Assembly (NCBI GenBank): GCA_030706405.1
Contig: JAUZOO010000007.1
Span: 186,001-250,000, forward strand
DNA from: Bacteroidota bacterium
GTDB taxonomy: Bacteria; Bacteroidota; Bacteroidia; Bacteroidales; JAAUTT01
DNA length: 64,000 nt
Reading direction: 5' to 3'
Position numbers and translations under genes: made by a program. This document shows positions 37,075 through 45,046 of this stretch, in pieces. How positions within the stretch are numbered: the first letter of the stretch is position 1; the number at the start of each line of letters is the position of its first letter. Below the pieces are notes generated by a model. It searched no databases. It was not told the origin of the DNA and saw only the letters and a program-made list of their open reading frames with translations.

Positions 37075-38151
37075 ATGATTCAGTTTTCAGACATAACAAG
37101 TTGGATACACGAAACCCTTTCGGGACTATTGTCGCCGGGGCTGACATTCCTCGCTGAGCTCGTCCTCGCCGGGGTTGCTGTGTTAGCCATGGTTTTGGTT
37201 TTTGTAGTAATCTTTGTGTATATGGAACGTAAAGTTGCAGGTTTCATGCAGCTTCGTTACGGTCCTAACCGCGTAGGTATCTGGGGGTCCTTGCAGGTAA
37301 TTGCCGACGTTTTTAAACTTCTGTTAAAAGAAAGCTTTGCGCCGGATAGCGTAGATAAACTTCTTTTTAACCTTGCGCCTTATCTGGTGCTTGCCGTTTC
37401 GTTTATGGCGCTGGCTCCTATTTCGTGGGCACCTGGTTTACAGATGTGGGATACCAACATCGGCGTTCTTTTCATTTCTGCCGTATCATCAATTGGGGTT
37501 ATCGGTATCCTGATGGCCGGATGGTCGAGTAACAACAAGTATTCGTTGATTGGGGCCATGCGTAGTGGTGCACAGATTGTAAGTTACGAGCTTTCGGCCG
37601 GACTTTCGATCCTTGCGGTTGTAGCCATGTGCGGAAGCCTTTCGGTACACGACATCATTCAGTCGCAAGCCGATGGTTGGTGGATCTTTAAAGGTCACCT
37701 TCCGATCATCTTCTCGTTTGTAGTTTATGTAATTGCCAGTACTGCTGAATGTAACCGCGCTCCCTTCGACTTAGCCGAAGCTGAATCGGAGCTTACCGCT
37801 GGTTACCACACCGAATATTCGGGTATGGGCTTTGGTATTTTCTACCTTACTGAGTATATCAATATGTTGGTGGTTGCAATGGTTGCTTCGACCGTGTTCC
37901 TTGGCGGATGGCTGCCTTTCCATATTTATGGATTCGAGGCCTTTAACCATGTGATGAATTTTATCCCTTCGTGGATTTGGTTCTTTGGTAAGATTTTCTT
38001 CATCATCTTCCTGATTATGTGGTTCCGGTGGACTTTCCCCCGTTTACGTATCGACCAGCTGCTTAAGCTTGAATGGAAGTATCTGTTGCCGCTTAGCATC
38101 GTCAATCTGGTGATTGTAGCTTTCATCACCATCATGGGCTGGCATTTTTAA
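37075..38151 (+). CDS. nuoH: Complex I subunit NuoH
   Basis: A 358-aa membrane subunit with about eight helices linking the quinone site to the proton channels. Family motifs MERKVAGFMQLRYGPNRVG and AECNRAPFDLAEAESELTAG are intact, with E residues lining the quinone path. ATG at 37075 is used rather than the TTG four codons upstream. A 73-bp gap with short reiterated AATGTG-like words separates it from nuoD. Confidence 0.97.
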   Translation: MIQFSDITSWIHETLSGLLSPGLTFLAELVLAGVAVLAMVLVFVVIFVYMERKVAGFMQLRYGPNRVGIWGSLQVIADVFKLLLKESFAPDSVDKLLFNLAPYLVLAVSFMALAPISWAPGLQMWDTNIGVLFISAVSSIGVIGILMAGWSSNNKYSLIGAMRSGAQIVSYELSAGLSILAVVAMCGSLSVHDIIQSQADGWWIFKGHLPIIFSFVVYVIASTAECNRAPFDLAEAESELTAGYHTEYSGMGFGIFYLTEYINMLVVAMVASTVFLGGWLPFHIYGFEAFNHVMNFIPSWIWFFGKIFFIIFLIMWFRWTFPRLRIDQLLKLEWKYLLPLSIVNLVIVAFITIMGWHF

Positions 38152-38173
38152 TCGTATAAAATAAGGATTTTCA

Positions 38174-38656
38174 ATGAAAACAGTATTACGATATCTTCAG
38201 GAAGTTGCTTTGGCATTTCGTTCGTTGTGGAGCGGTTTAAGGCTTACGCTTTACTTCTTTACCCACCCGCGCAAGGAAATCATCACCGAGCAATATCCCG
38301 AAAACAGGACAACCTCCATCAACATTCCGGAACGTTTTGCCGGTGAGGTAGTGCTTACCCACGACGAAAACAACGAGCATAAATGTACCGCTTGTACCCT
38401 TTGCGAAATGGCTTGTCCGAACGGTACCATCAAAATCATTTCTGCCCAGGTTGAAACCGAAGACGGCAAGAAGAAAAAGGTGCTCGACAAATGGGTTTAT
38501 AACCTTGGCATGTGTACTTTCTGTGCCCAGTGTATCGATGCTTGTCCGCAGAACGCCATTACGATGAAAAACTCGTTTGAGCTTAGCGTGTACAATCGCA
38601 GCGATTTAATAAAGACTCTCAATAAACCTGGTTCGAAACTTAAAGAAAAATCATAA
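38174..38656 (+). CDS. nuoI: Complex I subunit NuoI
   Basis: A 160-aa ferredoxin-like subunit with two [4Fe-4S] motifs, CTACTLCEMACP and CTFCAQCIDACP, that relay electrons to NuoB. In a complex lacking NuoEFG this is the likeliest docking point for an external electron donor such as ferredoxin (inference). It overlaps nuoJ by one base. Confidence 0.96.
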   Translation: MKTVLRYLQEVALAFRSLWSGLRLTLYFFTHPRKEIITEQYPENRTTSINIPERFAGEVVLTHDENNEHKCTACTLCEMACPNGTIKIISAQVETEDGKKKKVLDKWVYNLGMCTFCAQCIDACPQNAITMKNSFELSVYNRSDLIKTLNKPGSKLKEKS

Positions 38657-39168
38657 TGAGCGCATCGACCATTATATTTTACATTTTAGCGGCTTTAACG
38701 CTTACTTTCGGGGCGTTAACAGTTTTTTCGCGTAAAATTTTCAGGGCAGCGGTATTCTTGCTGTTGTCGCTTATCTGCATTGCCGGTATCTATATCCTCA
38801 TGGAAATGGATTTTGTGGCAGCCCTTCAAATCGTCATTTATGTAGGCGGTATTGTGGTTCTTATCATCTTCTCGATATTCCTGACCCAAAAGGCTGGAGA
38901 ACGGTTGCCTTCGCGACTGCCCAAAAGACTTTTGTGGGCGATACTGTTGCCCGTTGCCGGTTTGGCTTTTTCGAGCTGGGTGATTTTTAACCATCCGTTT
39001 GCACAAACAGGAACAGCGCCTATCGAACCAACGGTTCATAATATCGGGTTGCAGTTGCTTAATTATGATCAATATGGTTATGTGCTTCCTTTCGAAGCGG
39101 TGAGTATTTTGTTGCTTGCTTCGCTGGTAGGTAGTATCATCATCGCCATGAAGAAAAAACAGCAATAA
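38656..39168 (+). CDS. nuoJ: Complex I subunit NuoJ
   Basis: A 170-aa membrane subunit with five helices, including the pi-bulge helix segment ALQIVIYVGGIVVLIIFSIF typical of NuoJ. Length normal. Confidence 0.94.
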   Translation: MSASTIIFYILAALTLTFGALTVFSRKIFRAAVFLLLSLICIAGIYILMEMDFVAALQIVIYVGGIVVLIIFSIFLTQKAGERLPSRLPKRLLWAILLPVAGLAFSSWVIFNHPFAQTGTAPIEPTVHNIGLQLLNYDQYGYVLPFEAVSILLLASLVGSIIIAMKKKQQ

Positions 39169-39195
39169 TCTCAGTACTGAGAAAACGAAAAAACT

Positions 39196-39510
39196 ATGGA
39201 ACAAGTACCATTGACTCACGTTTTAATATTAAGCTCCACCCTGTTCTTTCTGGGTATCTACGGTTTCTTTTCGCGCCGTAACCTCATTACCATGTTAATG
39301 TCGATAGAGCTTATCCTTAATAGCATCAATATCAATTTTGTGGCATTCAACAAATACCTGTATCCGCACCAGCTGGAAGGTGTATTCTTTACCCTTTTCA
39401 TTATTACGGTTGCGGCTGCCGAGGTTTCGCTGTCTATCGCCATCATCATAAACCTCTTCCGCAGGTTTAACACCATTGATATTGAAGATACCAACACCTT
39501 GAAATTCTAA
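39196..39510 (+). CDS. nuoK: Complex I subunit NuoK
   Basis: A 104-aa membrane subunit with three helices; the conserved glutamates lie in MLMSIELILNSININFVAF and AAAEVSLSIAIIINLFR. Standard length. Confidence 0.95.
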   Translation: MEQVPLTHVLILSSTLFFLGIYGFFSRRNLITMLMSIELILNSININFVAFNKYLYPHQLEGVFFTLFIITVAAAEVSLSIAIIINLFRRFNTIDIEDTNTLKF

Positions 39511-39514
39511 GCTT

Positions 39515-41449
39515 ATGAGCAGTTACGATTTATCGTCTATTCTAATTGTGCTTTTACCCATCGTAAGTTTCGTTACACTTTCGGTTTTCGGTAAAAGAAT
39601 AAAACCCAGTATTTCCGGAGTACTCGGAACCATGTCATTGGCCATTACCTTAGTCTTGGCGCTTTATGTGGCTTACGGTTACTTTTTCGATTTTGGCATG
39701 CAGGCCGGAGCTCACGTAAAACATATTGCTTTGCAGTTTCAGTGGCTCAAGTTTAACGAAAACCTTTCCATCGATTTAGGTATCGTCCTCGATCCTATTT
39801 CGGTAATGATGCTTGTTGTGATTACCGCAGTTTCTACGATGGTTCACCTTTACAGTATCAACTACATGCACGGTGAAGAACGTTTTACCATGTATTATGC
39901 CTATCTGTCGTTGTTTACCTTTTCGATGTTAGGTTTGGTGGTTGCTGTTAACATTTTCCAGATGTATATTTTCTGGGAGTTGGTAGGGGTTTCCTCTTTC
40001 TTGTTGATTGGTTATTACTATACCAAACCTTCGGCCATCGCCGCTGCCAAGAAAGCTTTCATCGTTACCCGGTTTGCCGACCTCGGTTTCCTGATCGGTA
40101 TCCTGATGTTGAGCTACGGTGCAAAAACACTCGATTTCTTTACACTCATTGAACGTCTTACCCAACCCAATTCAGTTTACCTCGCTTCGTTTGCCGGTTC
40201 TTCCTTCTTAGGATTGTCGGCACTTTCGTGGGCATTGCTTTTGGTATTTACCGGTGGTGCTGGTAAATCGGCCATGTTCCCGTTGCATATCTGGCTGCCC
40301 GATGCTATGGAAGGTCCGACGCCGGTTTCTGCGTTAATCCACGCTGCTACCATGGTTGTTGCCGGAGTATTTTTGGTTGGACGTTTGTTCCCGATATTCG
40401 CTATTTCCGCTCCCGATGCGCTTCATATCGTGGGTTACATCGGTGGGTTCACTGCATTGTTTGCAGCCATCATCGCTTGTACACAAACCGATATTAAACG
40501 TGTTTTGGCATATTCGACCATCTCGCAGATTGCCTTTATGATGTTTGCCCTCGGGGTTTCCGGCTGGGGCGAAGAAAGCGAAGGTTTCACTGCTTCGATG
40601 TTCCACCTCTTTACCCACGCATTCTTTAAAGCGTTGTTGTTCCTCGGTGCCGGTGCAGTTATCCACGCTGTTCACAGCAACGAAATGGAAGATATGGGCG
40701 GTTTGCGCAAAGCTTTACCGATTACGCACATCACCTTCCTTTTAGCTTGTTTGGCGATTGCAGGGGTTCCGCCGTTTGCAGGGTTTTTCAGTAAGGAAGC
40801 GATCCTTTCGGCTGCTTTCCACGGTAATTCGTTGATTTTTTACGTAGGTCTTTTTACCAGCTGTTTAACAGCTTTCTATATGTTCCGTCTGTATTTCCGT
40901 ATCTTCTGGTACAATCCTGTTAAAGAAGACCATCACAACCACGAAGGCCATACCTGGCCGATGAACATTGCGCTCATCATCCTTGCTTTCGGGGCTGTAT
41001 TTGCCGGATTAATTCCTTTCGGACACTTCGTAAGCGCCGATGGCAAGCCCATTGAACTTCCGTTCCACCTTACCTTCTCTATTGCTCCGGTATTGCTTGG
41101 GATTGCAGGTATTCTGCTTGCTTACGTAATGTATGGTGAGAAAAACGAAATGCCTGATAAGCTTACAGCTTCAATAAGCGGACTTTATCGCGCGGCTTAT
41201 CGCAAATTCTATATCGACGAAGTGTATTTGTTCGTTACCAAGAAGGTTTTATTCAACTTGGTTGGACGTCCGGCCGCTTGGTTCGACCGCAACGTGGTTG
41301 ACGGCATGATTAACGGTTATGCTTCGATTACCACCATGAGTTCCGAATCTATCAAACCTATGCAGTCCGGAAGGTTGCAATCGTACACCATGTTCTTCCT
41401 TGGAGGCGTTTTGCTTGTAGCTGCATTATTAGTAATTAAATTCATGTAA
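39515..41449 (+). CDS. nuoL: Complex I antiporter-like subunit NuoL
   Basis: A 644-aa subunit, the distal proton-pumping channel. Motifs: MYIFWELVGVSSFLLIGYYY with the conserved Glu, GAGKSAMFPLHIWLPDAMEG with the conserved Lys, and IHAATMVVAGVFLVGR. The C-terminal ~100 residues form the lateral helix. Four bases separate it from nuoK. Confidence 0.97.
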   Translation: MSSYDLSSILIVLLPIVSFVTLSVFGKRIKPSISGVLGTMSLAITLVLALYVAYGYFFDFGMQAGAHVKHIALQFQWLKFNENLSIDLGIVLDPISVMMLVVITAVSTMVHLYSINYMHGEERFTMYYAYLSLFTFSMLGLVVAVNIFQMYIFWELVGVSSFLLIGYYYTKPSAIAAAKKAFIVTRFADLGFLIGILMLSYGAKTLDFFTLIERLTQPNSVYLASFAGSSFLGLSALSWALLLVFTGGAGKSAMFPLHIWLPDAMEGPTPVSALIHAATMVVAGVFLVGRLFPIFAISAPDALHIVGYIGGFTALFAAIIACTQTDIKRVLAYSTISQIAFMMFALGVSGWGEESEGFTASMFHLFTHAFFKALLFLGAGAVIHAVHSNEMEDMGGLRKALPITHITFLLACLAIAGVPPFAGFFSKEAILSAAFHGNSLIFYVGLFTSCLTAFYMFRLYFRIFWYNPVKEDHHNHEGHTWPMNIALIILAFGAVFAGLIPFGHFVSADGKPIELPFHLTFSIAPVLLGIAGILLAYVMYGEKNEMPDKLTASISGLYRAAYRKFYIDEVYLFVTKKVLFNLVGRPAAWFDRNVVDGMINGYASITTMSSESIKPMQSGRLQSYTMFFLGGVLLVAALLVIKFM

Positions 41450-41455
41450 CAGCCA

Positions 41456-42967
41456 ATGGATACTTTATCATTATTAATTCTTATTCCGCTTGTTACAGCA
41501 CTGGGCGTTTTGGTTTCGAAAAAAGACCAAACGATTAAACTGGTTGCCTTAGCCGGAAGTATTTTACAGCTTGGATTTTCGGTGTGGCTCACCTTGTTTT
41601 ATGTTGGGCTTCGTAATGCCGGCATCTCCGGAATGTTTTTGATGCAGAACAGCATCGAATGGTTTGCTCCGCTTCACATTTATTTCCGTTCGGGAGTTGA
41701 TGGTATTTCGCTGTCGATGATCCTGCTGACGGCTTTTGTTGTGGTTGGGGGTATCCTCGTTTCGTGGAGGATTGAAAAACAGGTTAAAGAATTTTTCTTT
41801 CTCCTCATATTCCTGAGTTTGGGAGCCTATGGGTTCTTCATTTCCACCGATTTGTTCATGATGTTCTTCTTCCTCGAAATTGCCGTAATCCCTAAATATC
41901 TGTTGATTGGCATCTGGGGAAGCGGAAAGAAAGATTACAGCGCCATGAAACTTGCCCTGATGCTCATGGGAGGTTCTGCCTTGGTATTTTTAGGAATCGT
42001 TGGTATGTATTATGCAGCCGGCGTTTACGGAAGCGCTCCTACCTGGGATTTGCAGGCTCTGTCTCAAATCAAACTTCCAATTGAAATTCAGCGTGTACTT
42101 TACATCCTTATATTTACCGGGTTTGGTATTTTTACTGCAATGTTCCCGTTTCACACCTGGGCTCCCGATGGTCACTCTTCGGCTCCTACTGCTGCATCGA
42201 TGTTCCTCGCAGGTATTTCGATGAAACTTGGAGGTTACGGTTGTTTGCGCGTGGCAACCTATCTTTTGCCCGACGCCGCTCAGGAACTCTCGTGGATATT
42301 TATCATTTTGGCTTCGATTGCTATCATCTACGGTGCTTTTGCCACGATGATGCAGAAAGACCTTAAGTATATGAACGCATACTCGTCGGTAAGTCACTGC
42401 GGGTTTGTGATCCTCGGTATAGCCATGCTTACCAAGACGGCTATCACGGGTGCCGTTATCCAGATGGTTTCGCACGGTGTGATGACAGCCCTTTTCTTTG
42501 CCACCATCGGGATGATTTACGATCGTGCTCATACCCGTCAGGCCGATGAACTGGGAGGTGTGCTCAAGCAAATACCTTTTATCGGAACAACCTTCATCAT
42601 TGTAGGTTTATGTTCGCTTGGTCTGCCCGGTTTCAGCGGTTTCGTTTCCGAAATGACTGTTTTTGTTGGTTCGTGGGAACATCCCGGCGTATGGTACAAA
42701 GTTGCTACCATCCTGGCTTGTGCTTCTATCGTGGTAACTGCCGTTTATATTCTTCGTGCTGTTGGTCTCGCCATCTGGGGAACCATCAAAAACAAAGAAT
42801 TTGAACAGCTTAAAGATGCCCGTTGGAACGAACGTCTGGCCACGGTGCTGTTGGTTGTCGGTATTCTTATCATCGGGTTGTGTCCGTTCTGGATTACCAA
42901 GTTGGTCGATAGCGATTCGCTCATCATATTTAATAAACTAATTTCAGTGGCCTCGCTGGCCCACTAA
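41456..42967 (+). CDS. nuoM: Complex I antiporter-like subunit NuoM
   Basis: A 503-aa proton-channel subunit. Motifs: MFFFLEIAVIPKYLLIGIWG with the key Glu, FGIFTAMFPFHTWAPDGHSS, and KDLKYMNAYSSVSHCGFVIL. Length normal. Confidence 0.97.
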   Translation: MDTLSLLILIPLVTALGVLVSKKDQTIKLVALAGSILQLGFSVWLTLFYVGLRNAGISGMFLMQNSIEWFAPLHIYFRSGVDGISLSMILLTAFVVVGGILVSWRIEKQVKEFFFLLIFLSLGAYGFFISTDLFMMFFFLEIAVIPKYLLIGIWGSGKKDYSAMKLALMLMGGSALVFLGIVGMYYAAGVYGSAPTWDLQALSQIKLPIEIQRVLYILIFTGFGIFTAMFPFHTWAPDGHSSAPTAASMFLAGISMKLGGYGCLRVATYLLPDAAQELSWIFIILASIAIIYGAFATMMQKDLKYMNAYSSVSHCGFVILGIAMLTKTAITGAVIQMVSHGVMTALFFATIGMIYDRAHTRQADELGGVLKQIPFIGTTFIIVGLCSLGLPGFSGFVSEMTVFVGSWEHPGVWYKVATILACASIVVTAVYILRAVGLAIWGTIKNKEFEQLKDARWNERLATVLLVVGILIIGLCPFWITKLVDSDSLIIFNKLISVASLAH

Positions 42968-42986
42968 TCCTGTTAATGATTAAGCT

Positions 42987-44402
42987 ATGAGTTTAGACTC
43001 CATTTTGTTATTACGGTTTGAGTGGATAATCACCCTGATTATCTTCATTCTGCTGGTCTTGAAACTTAGCGATGCCGATAATAAAGTCGGTGCGTTGATG
43101 AAGGCCATCAATGTATTATTGTTTGTGAATTTTGCAGCAGGATTATTGCCTATTGGTGAAGGTTCACTGTTTAACGGGTTCTTTAAAACCTCCGAACTGA
43201 TTGTTCTCGAAAAGAACATTCTTAACCTCGGGGTGCTTTTAATCTCACTGGCATCGTTTACCTGGCTTACCAACCATAAGCACCGCATCGAATTCTATAT
43301 TCTTATGCTCAGTAGTATGCTTGGGGTTTATGTGATGCTTTCCAGCGGTCATCTTCTGATGTTGTACCTTGGTTTGGAAATGTCGACCATTCCGGTTGCT
43401 GCCTTAGCCAACTTTAACAAGACAGAAAAGCGTTCGTCTGAAGCCGGTGTGAAGTTTATCCTTTCATCTACTTTCTCAACAGGTATTATGCTGTTTGGTA
43501 TTTCCCTGTTGTATGGTGCTGTAGGTAACCTGAGCTTCGAATCGATCATTGCAAACCTGCATCCCGATGCGCTCACTTTGTTTGCTTTTGCATTCATCCT
43601 GGGAGGTTTCGGTTTCAAGATGTCGATGGTGCCTTTCCATCTTTGGACAGCCGATGTTTACGAAGGTTCTCCCGTTGGCGTCACCAATTATCTTTCGGTA
43701 ATCTCCAAAGGTTCGGTAATCTTCATCTTCATCACGGTGTTATATACTGTTTTTGGAGGAATGAAAGATGCCTGGCTGCTGGCTGTCGGCGTTTTAGCTG
43801 TGTTAAGCATGACCATTGGTAACCTTTTCGCTTTGCGTCAGGATAACATCAAACGGTTACTTGCTTTTTCTTCCATCTCGCAGGTTGGTTTTGTGCTGGT
43901 GGGTATTGCCGGAGCTGCCAAAGTGGGTGTAACTGCCGTAGTTTATTTCGTATTGATTTACATGCTTAGTAATATCGCAGCCTTCGGTGTTGCCGGTGCT
44001 ATTGCCGATACTACCGGGAAGGAATCGCTTAATAAAGCTTACAAAGGTCTTTATAAATCGAATCCTTTCTATGCGCTTATCCTCGCCCTCGCGTTGTTCT
44101 CCCTTGCCGGGGTTCCGCCTACTGCCGGTTTCTTCGGAAAATTGTTCCTTTTAACCTCGGGTATGGGTACTGCCATGTACGTTGTGCTGGGTATTGCCGG
44201 GATTAATCTGGTAATTTCGCTTTACAACTACCTGCGTGTGGTTAAATACATGTTTATCGACGAAGCCGAAGAAGTCCTTCCGGTTGTTGATAAAAACAAA
44301 GCCCTAACCACTGCCCTTATCGTTTGTATCATCGGTTTATTGGTGATTGGTTTTGTAACACCGATTTACCAGTACATCGACTCGATAAGCTTTGGAATGT
44401 AA
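42987..44402 (+). CDS. nuoN: Complex I antiporter-like subunit NuoN
   Basis: A 471-aa proton-channel subunit. Motifs: LYLGLEMSTIPVAALANFNK with the conserved Glu, GFKMSMVPFHLWTADVYEG and QDNIKRLLAFSSISQVGF. Length normal. Followed 20 bp later by an unrecognised small ORF in the same orientation. Confidence 0.97.
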   Translation: MSLDSILLLRFEWIITLIIFILLVLKLSDADNKVGALMKAINVLLFVNFAAGLLPIGEGSLFNGFFKTSELIVLEKNILNLGVLLISLASFTWLTNHKHRIEFYILMLSSMLGVYVMLSSGHLLMLYLGLEMSTIPVAALANFNKTEKRSSEAGVKFILSSTFSTGIMLFGISLLYGAVGNLSFESIIANLHPDALTLFAFAFILGGFGFKMSMVPFHLWTADVYEGSPVGVTNYLSVISKGSVIFIFITVLYTVFGGMKDAWLLAVGVLAVLSMTIGNLFALRQDNIKRLLAFSSISQVGFVLVGIAGAAKVGVTAVVYFVLIYMLSNIAAFGVAGAIADTTGKESLNKAYKGLYKSNPFYALILALALFSLAGVPPTAGFFGKLFLLTSGMGTAMYVVLGIAGINLVISLYNYLRVVKYMFIDEAEEVLPVVDKNKALTTALIVCIIGLLVIGFVTPIYQYIDSISFGM

Positions 44403-44422
44403 TTATCTGAAAATTTGAACTT

Positions 44423-44728
44423 ATGGCAATTAATCCATATCATACTGTAGAAGAAATCAACGGAACGCGTTGTTCGGTTGTTGAGAAGAAGGTTTCTGCC
44501 GAACGGGCTGCTTTTATTAAAGGCATCCTTGTAAACAGCGGTCTTACGGTTGAAGTTGCTACCGATGCCGAAGGAGTTTCCACCGTTGGGGTTACTGACG
44601 TTACCTTTAATGCGCTTCATGCGTTGTATGCCCGTAAACTTTTTACTGCCGACAAGAAAGTTATTATTCCTTCCGTCTGGTATCAGAAAGAACAAACCGG
44701 CGATTACTATTGGGATTATAAGAAATAG
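44423..44728 (+). CDS. Uncharacterised 101-aa protein at the end of the nuo operon
   Basis: A small, soluble, acidic/basic mixed protein of 101 aa with no signal peptide, membrane helix or cysteine pair. It contains a single Cys (GTRCSVVEKK) and an aromatic C-terminal end (YYWDYKK). The middle (GLTVEVATDAEGVSTVGVTDV) looks like a beta-hairpin. I do not recognise a family. It lies 20 bp after nuoN and before the operon terminator, so it is co-transcribed with complex I and may be an accessory or assembly factor (inference). Its last codons belong to the duplicated terminator module at 44717-44810. Confidence 0.7.
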   Translation: MAINPYHTVEEINGTRCSVVEKKVSAERAAFIKGILVNSGLTVEVATDAEGVSTVGVTDVTFNALHALYARKLFTADKKVIIPSVWYQKEQTGDYYWDYKK

Positions 44729-44810
44729 TACTGAGTAGATAGTATTAAGTACTTAGACAAACGCCCATTGGTTTATTTTTGGATAAATCAATGGGCGTTT
44801 TGTTTTTAAT
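44717..44810. repeat. Terminator-module repeat, copy 1
   Basis: This stretch begins at the last codons of the 101-aa gene (AAGAAATAG), runs through an AGTACT-containing segment (GTATTAAGTACTTAGACAAA) and ends in a hairpin terminator. A second copy, similar throughout, lies at 47761-47855 after the GH78 gene. The two stems differ by compensatory changes. Confidence 0.75.
44759..44808 (+). terminator. Hairpin terminator of the nuo operon
   Basis: AAACGCCCATTG pairs with CAATGGGCGTTT; the loop side adds further TTTAT/ATAAA pairing, and TTTTGTTTTT follows. It closes nuoABCDHIJKLMN plus the 101-aa ORF. Confidence 0.9.
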
Positions 44811-45046
44811 GTTGCAGTTTGCTTATCGAAGTTATGCTATCGTTAAACTTCGTCGAGCTTGGGGTTTTTTGTAGAAATAATCCCACCTGGTGTCATTTTA
44901 TGTAAATTAAAAGCCATTTTATGTAAATAAGAAGGCATGTTCATTAATAATGTTACTTTTATTTTTACATAGTTCAACTAAAAGCTTTTAGCTGAACTAT
45001 GTAAAAGGAATTCACTAACAAATTACTAATTAGAAGGAGTTGTAAA
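44811..45046. promoter_or_regulatory. Control region of the GH78 gene
   Basis: This gap contains two tandem sites with a 21-bp period (44894-44914 and 44915-44936) sharing CATTTTATGTAAAT, then a 44-bp near-perfect palindrome (44963-45006), then an AGAAGGAG ribosome-binding site before the ATG at 45047. No exact TAnnTTTG element is seen; TACTTTTA at 44954 is the nearest. The arrangement suggests activator sites plus an operator or leader hairpin (inference). Confidence 0.55.
44963..45006. repeat. 44-bp near-perfect palindrome
   Basis: Two 22-nt halves are reverse complements at 21 of 22 positions with no spacer, centred on AAAAGCTTTT. It has no T-run on either side, so it is not an ordinary terminator. 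It sits 40 bp upstream of the GH78 start. Confidence 0.8.
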
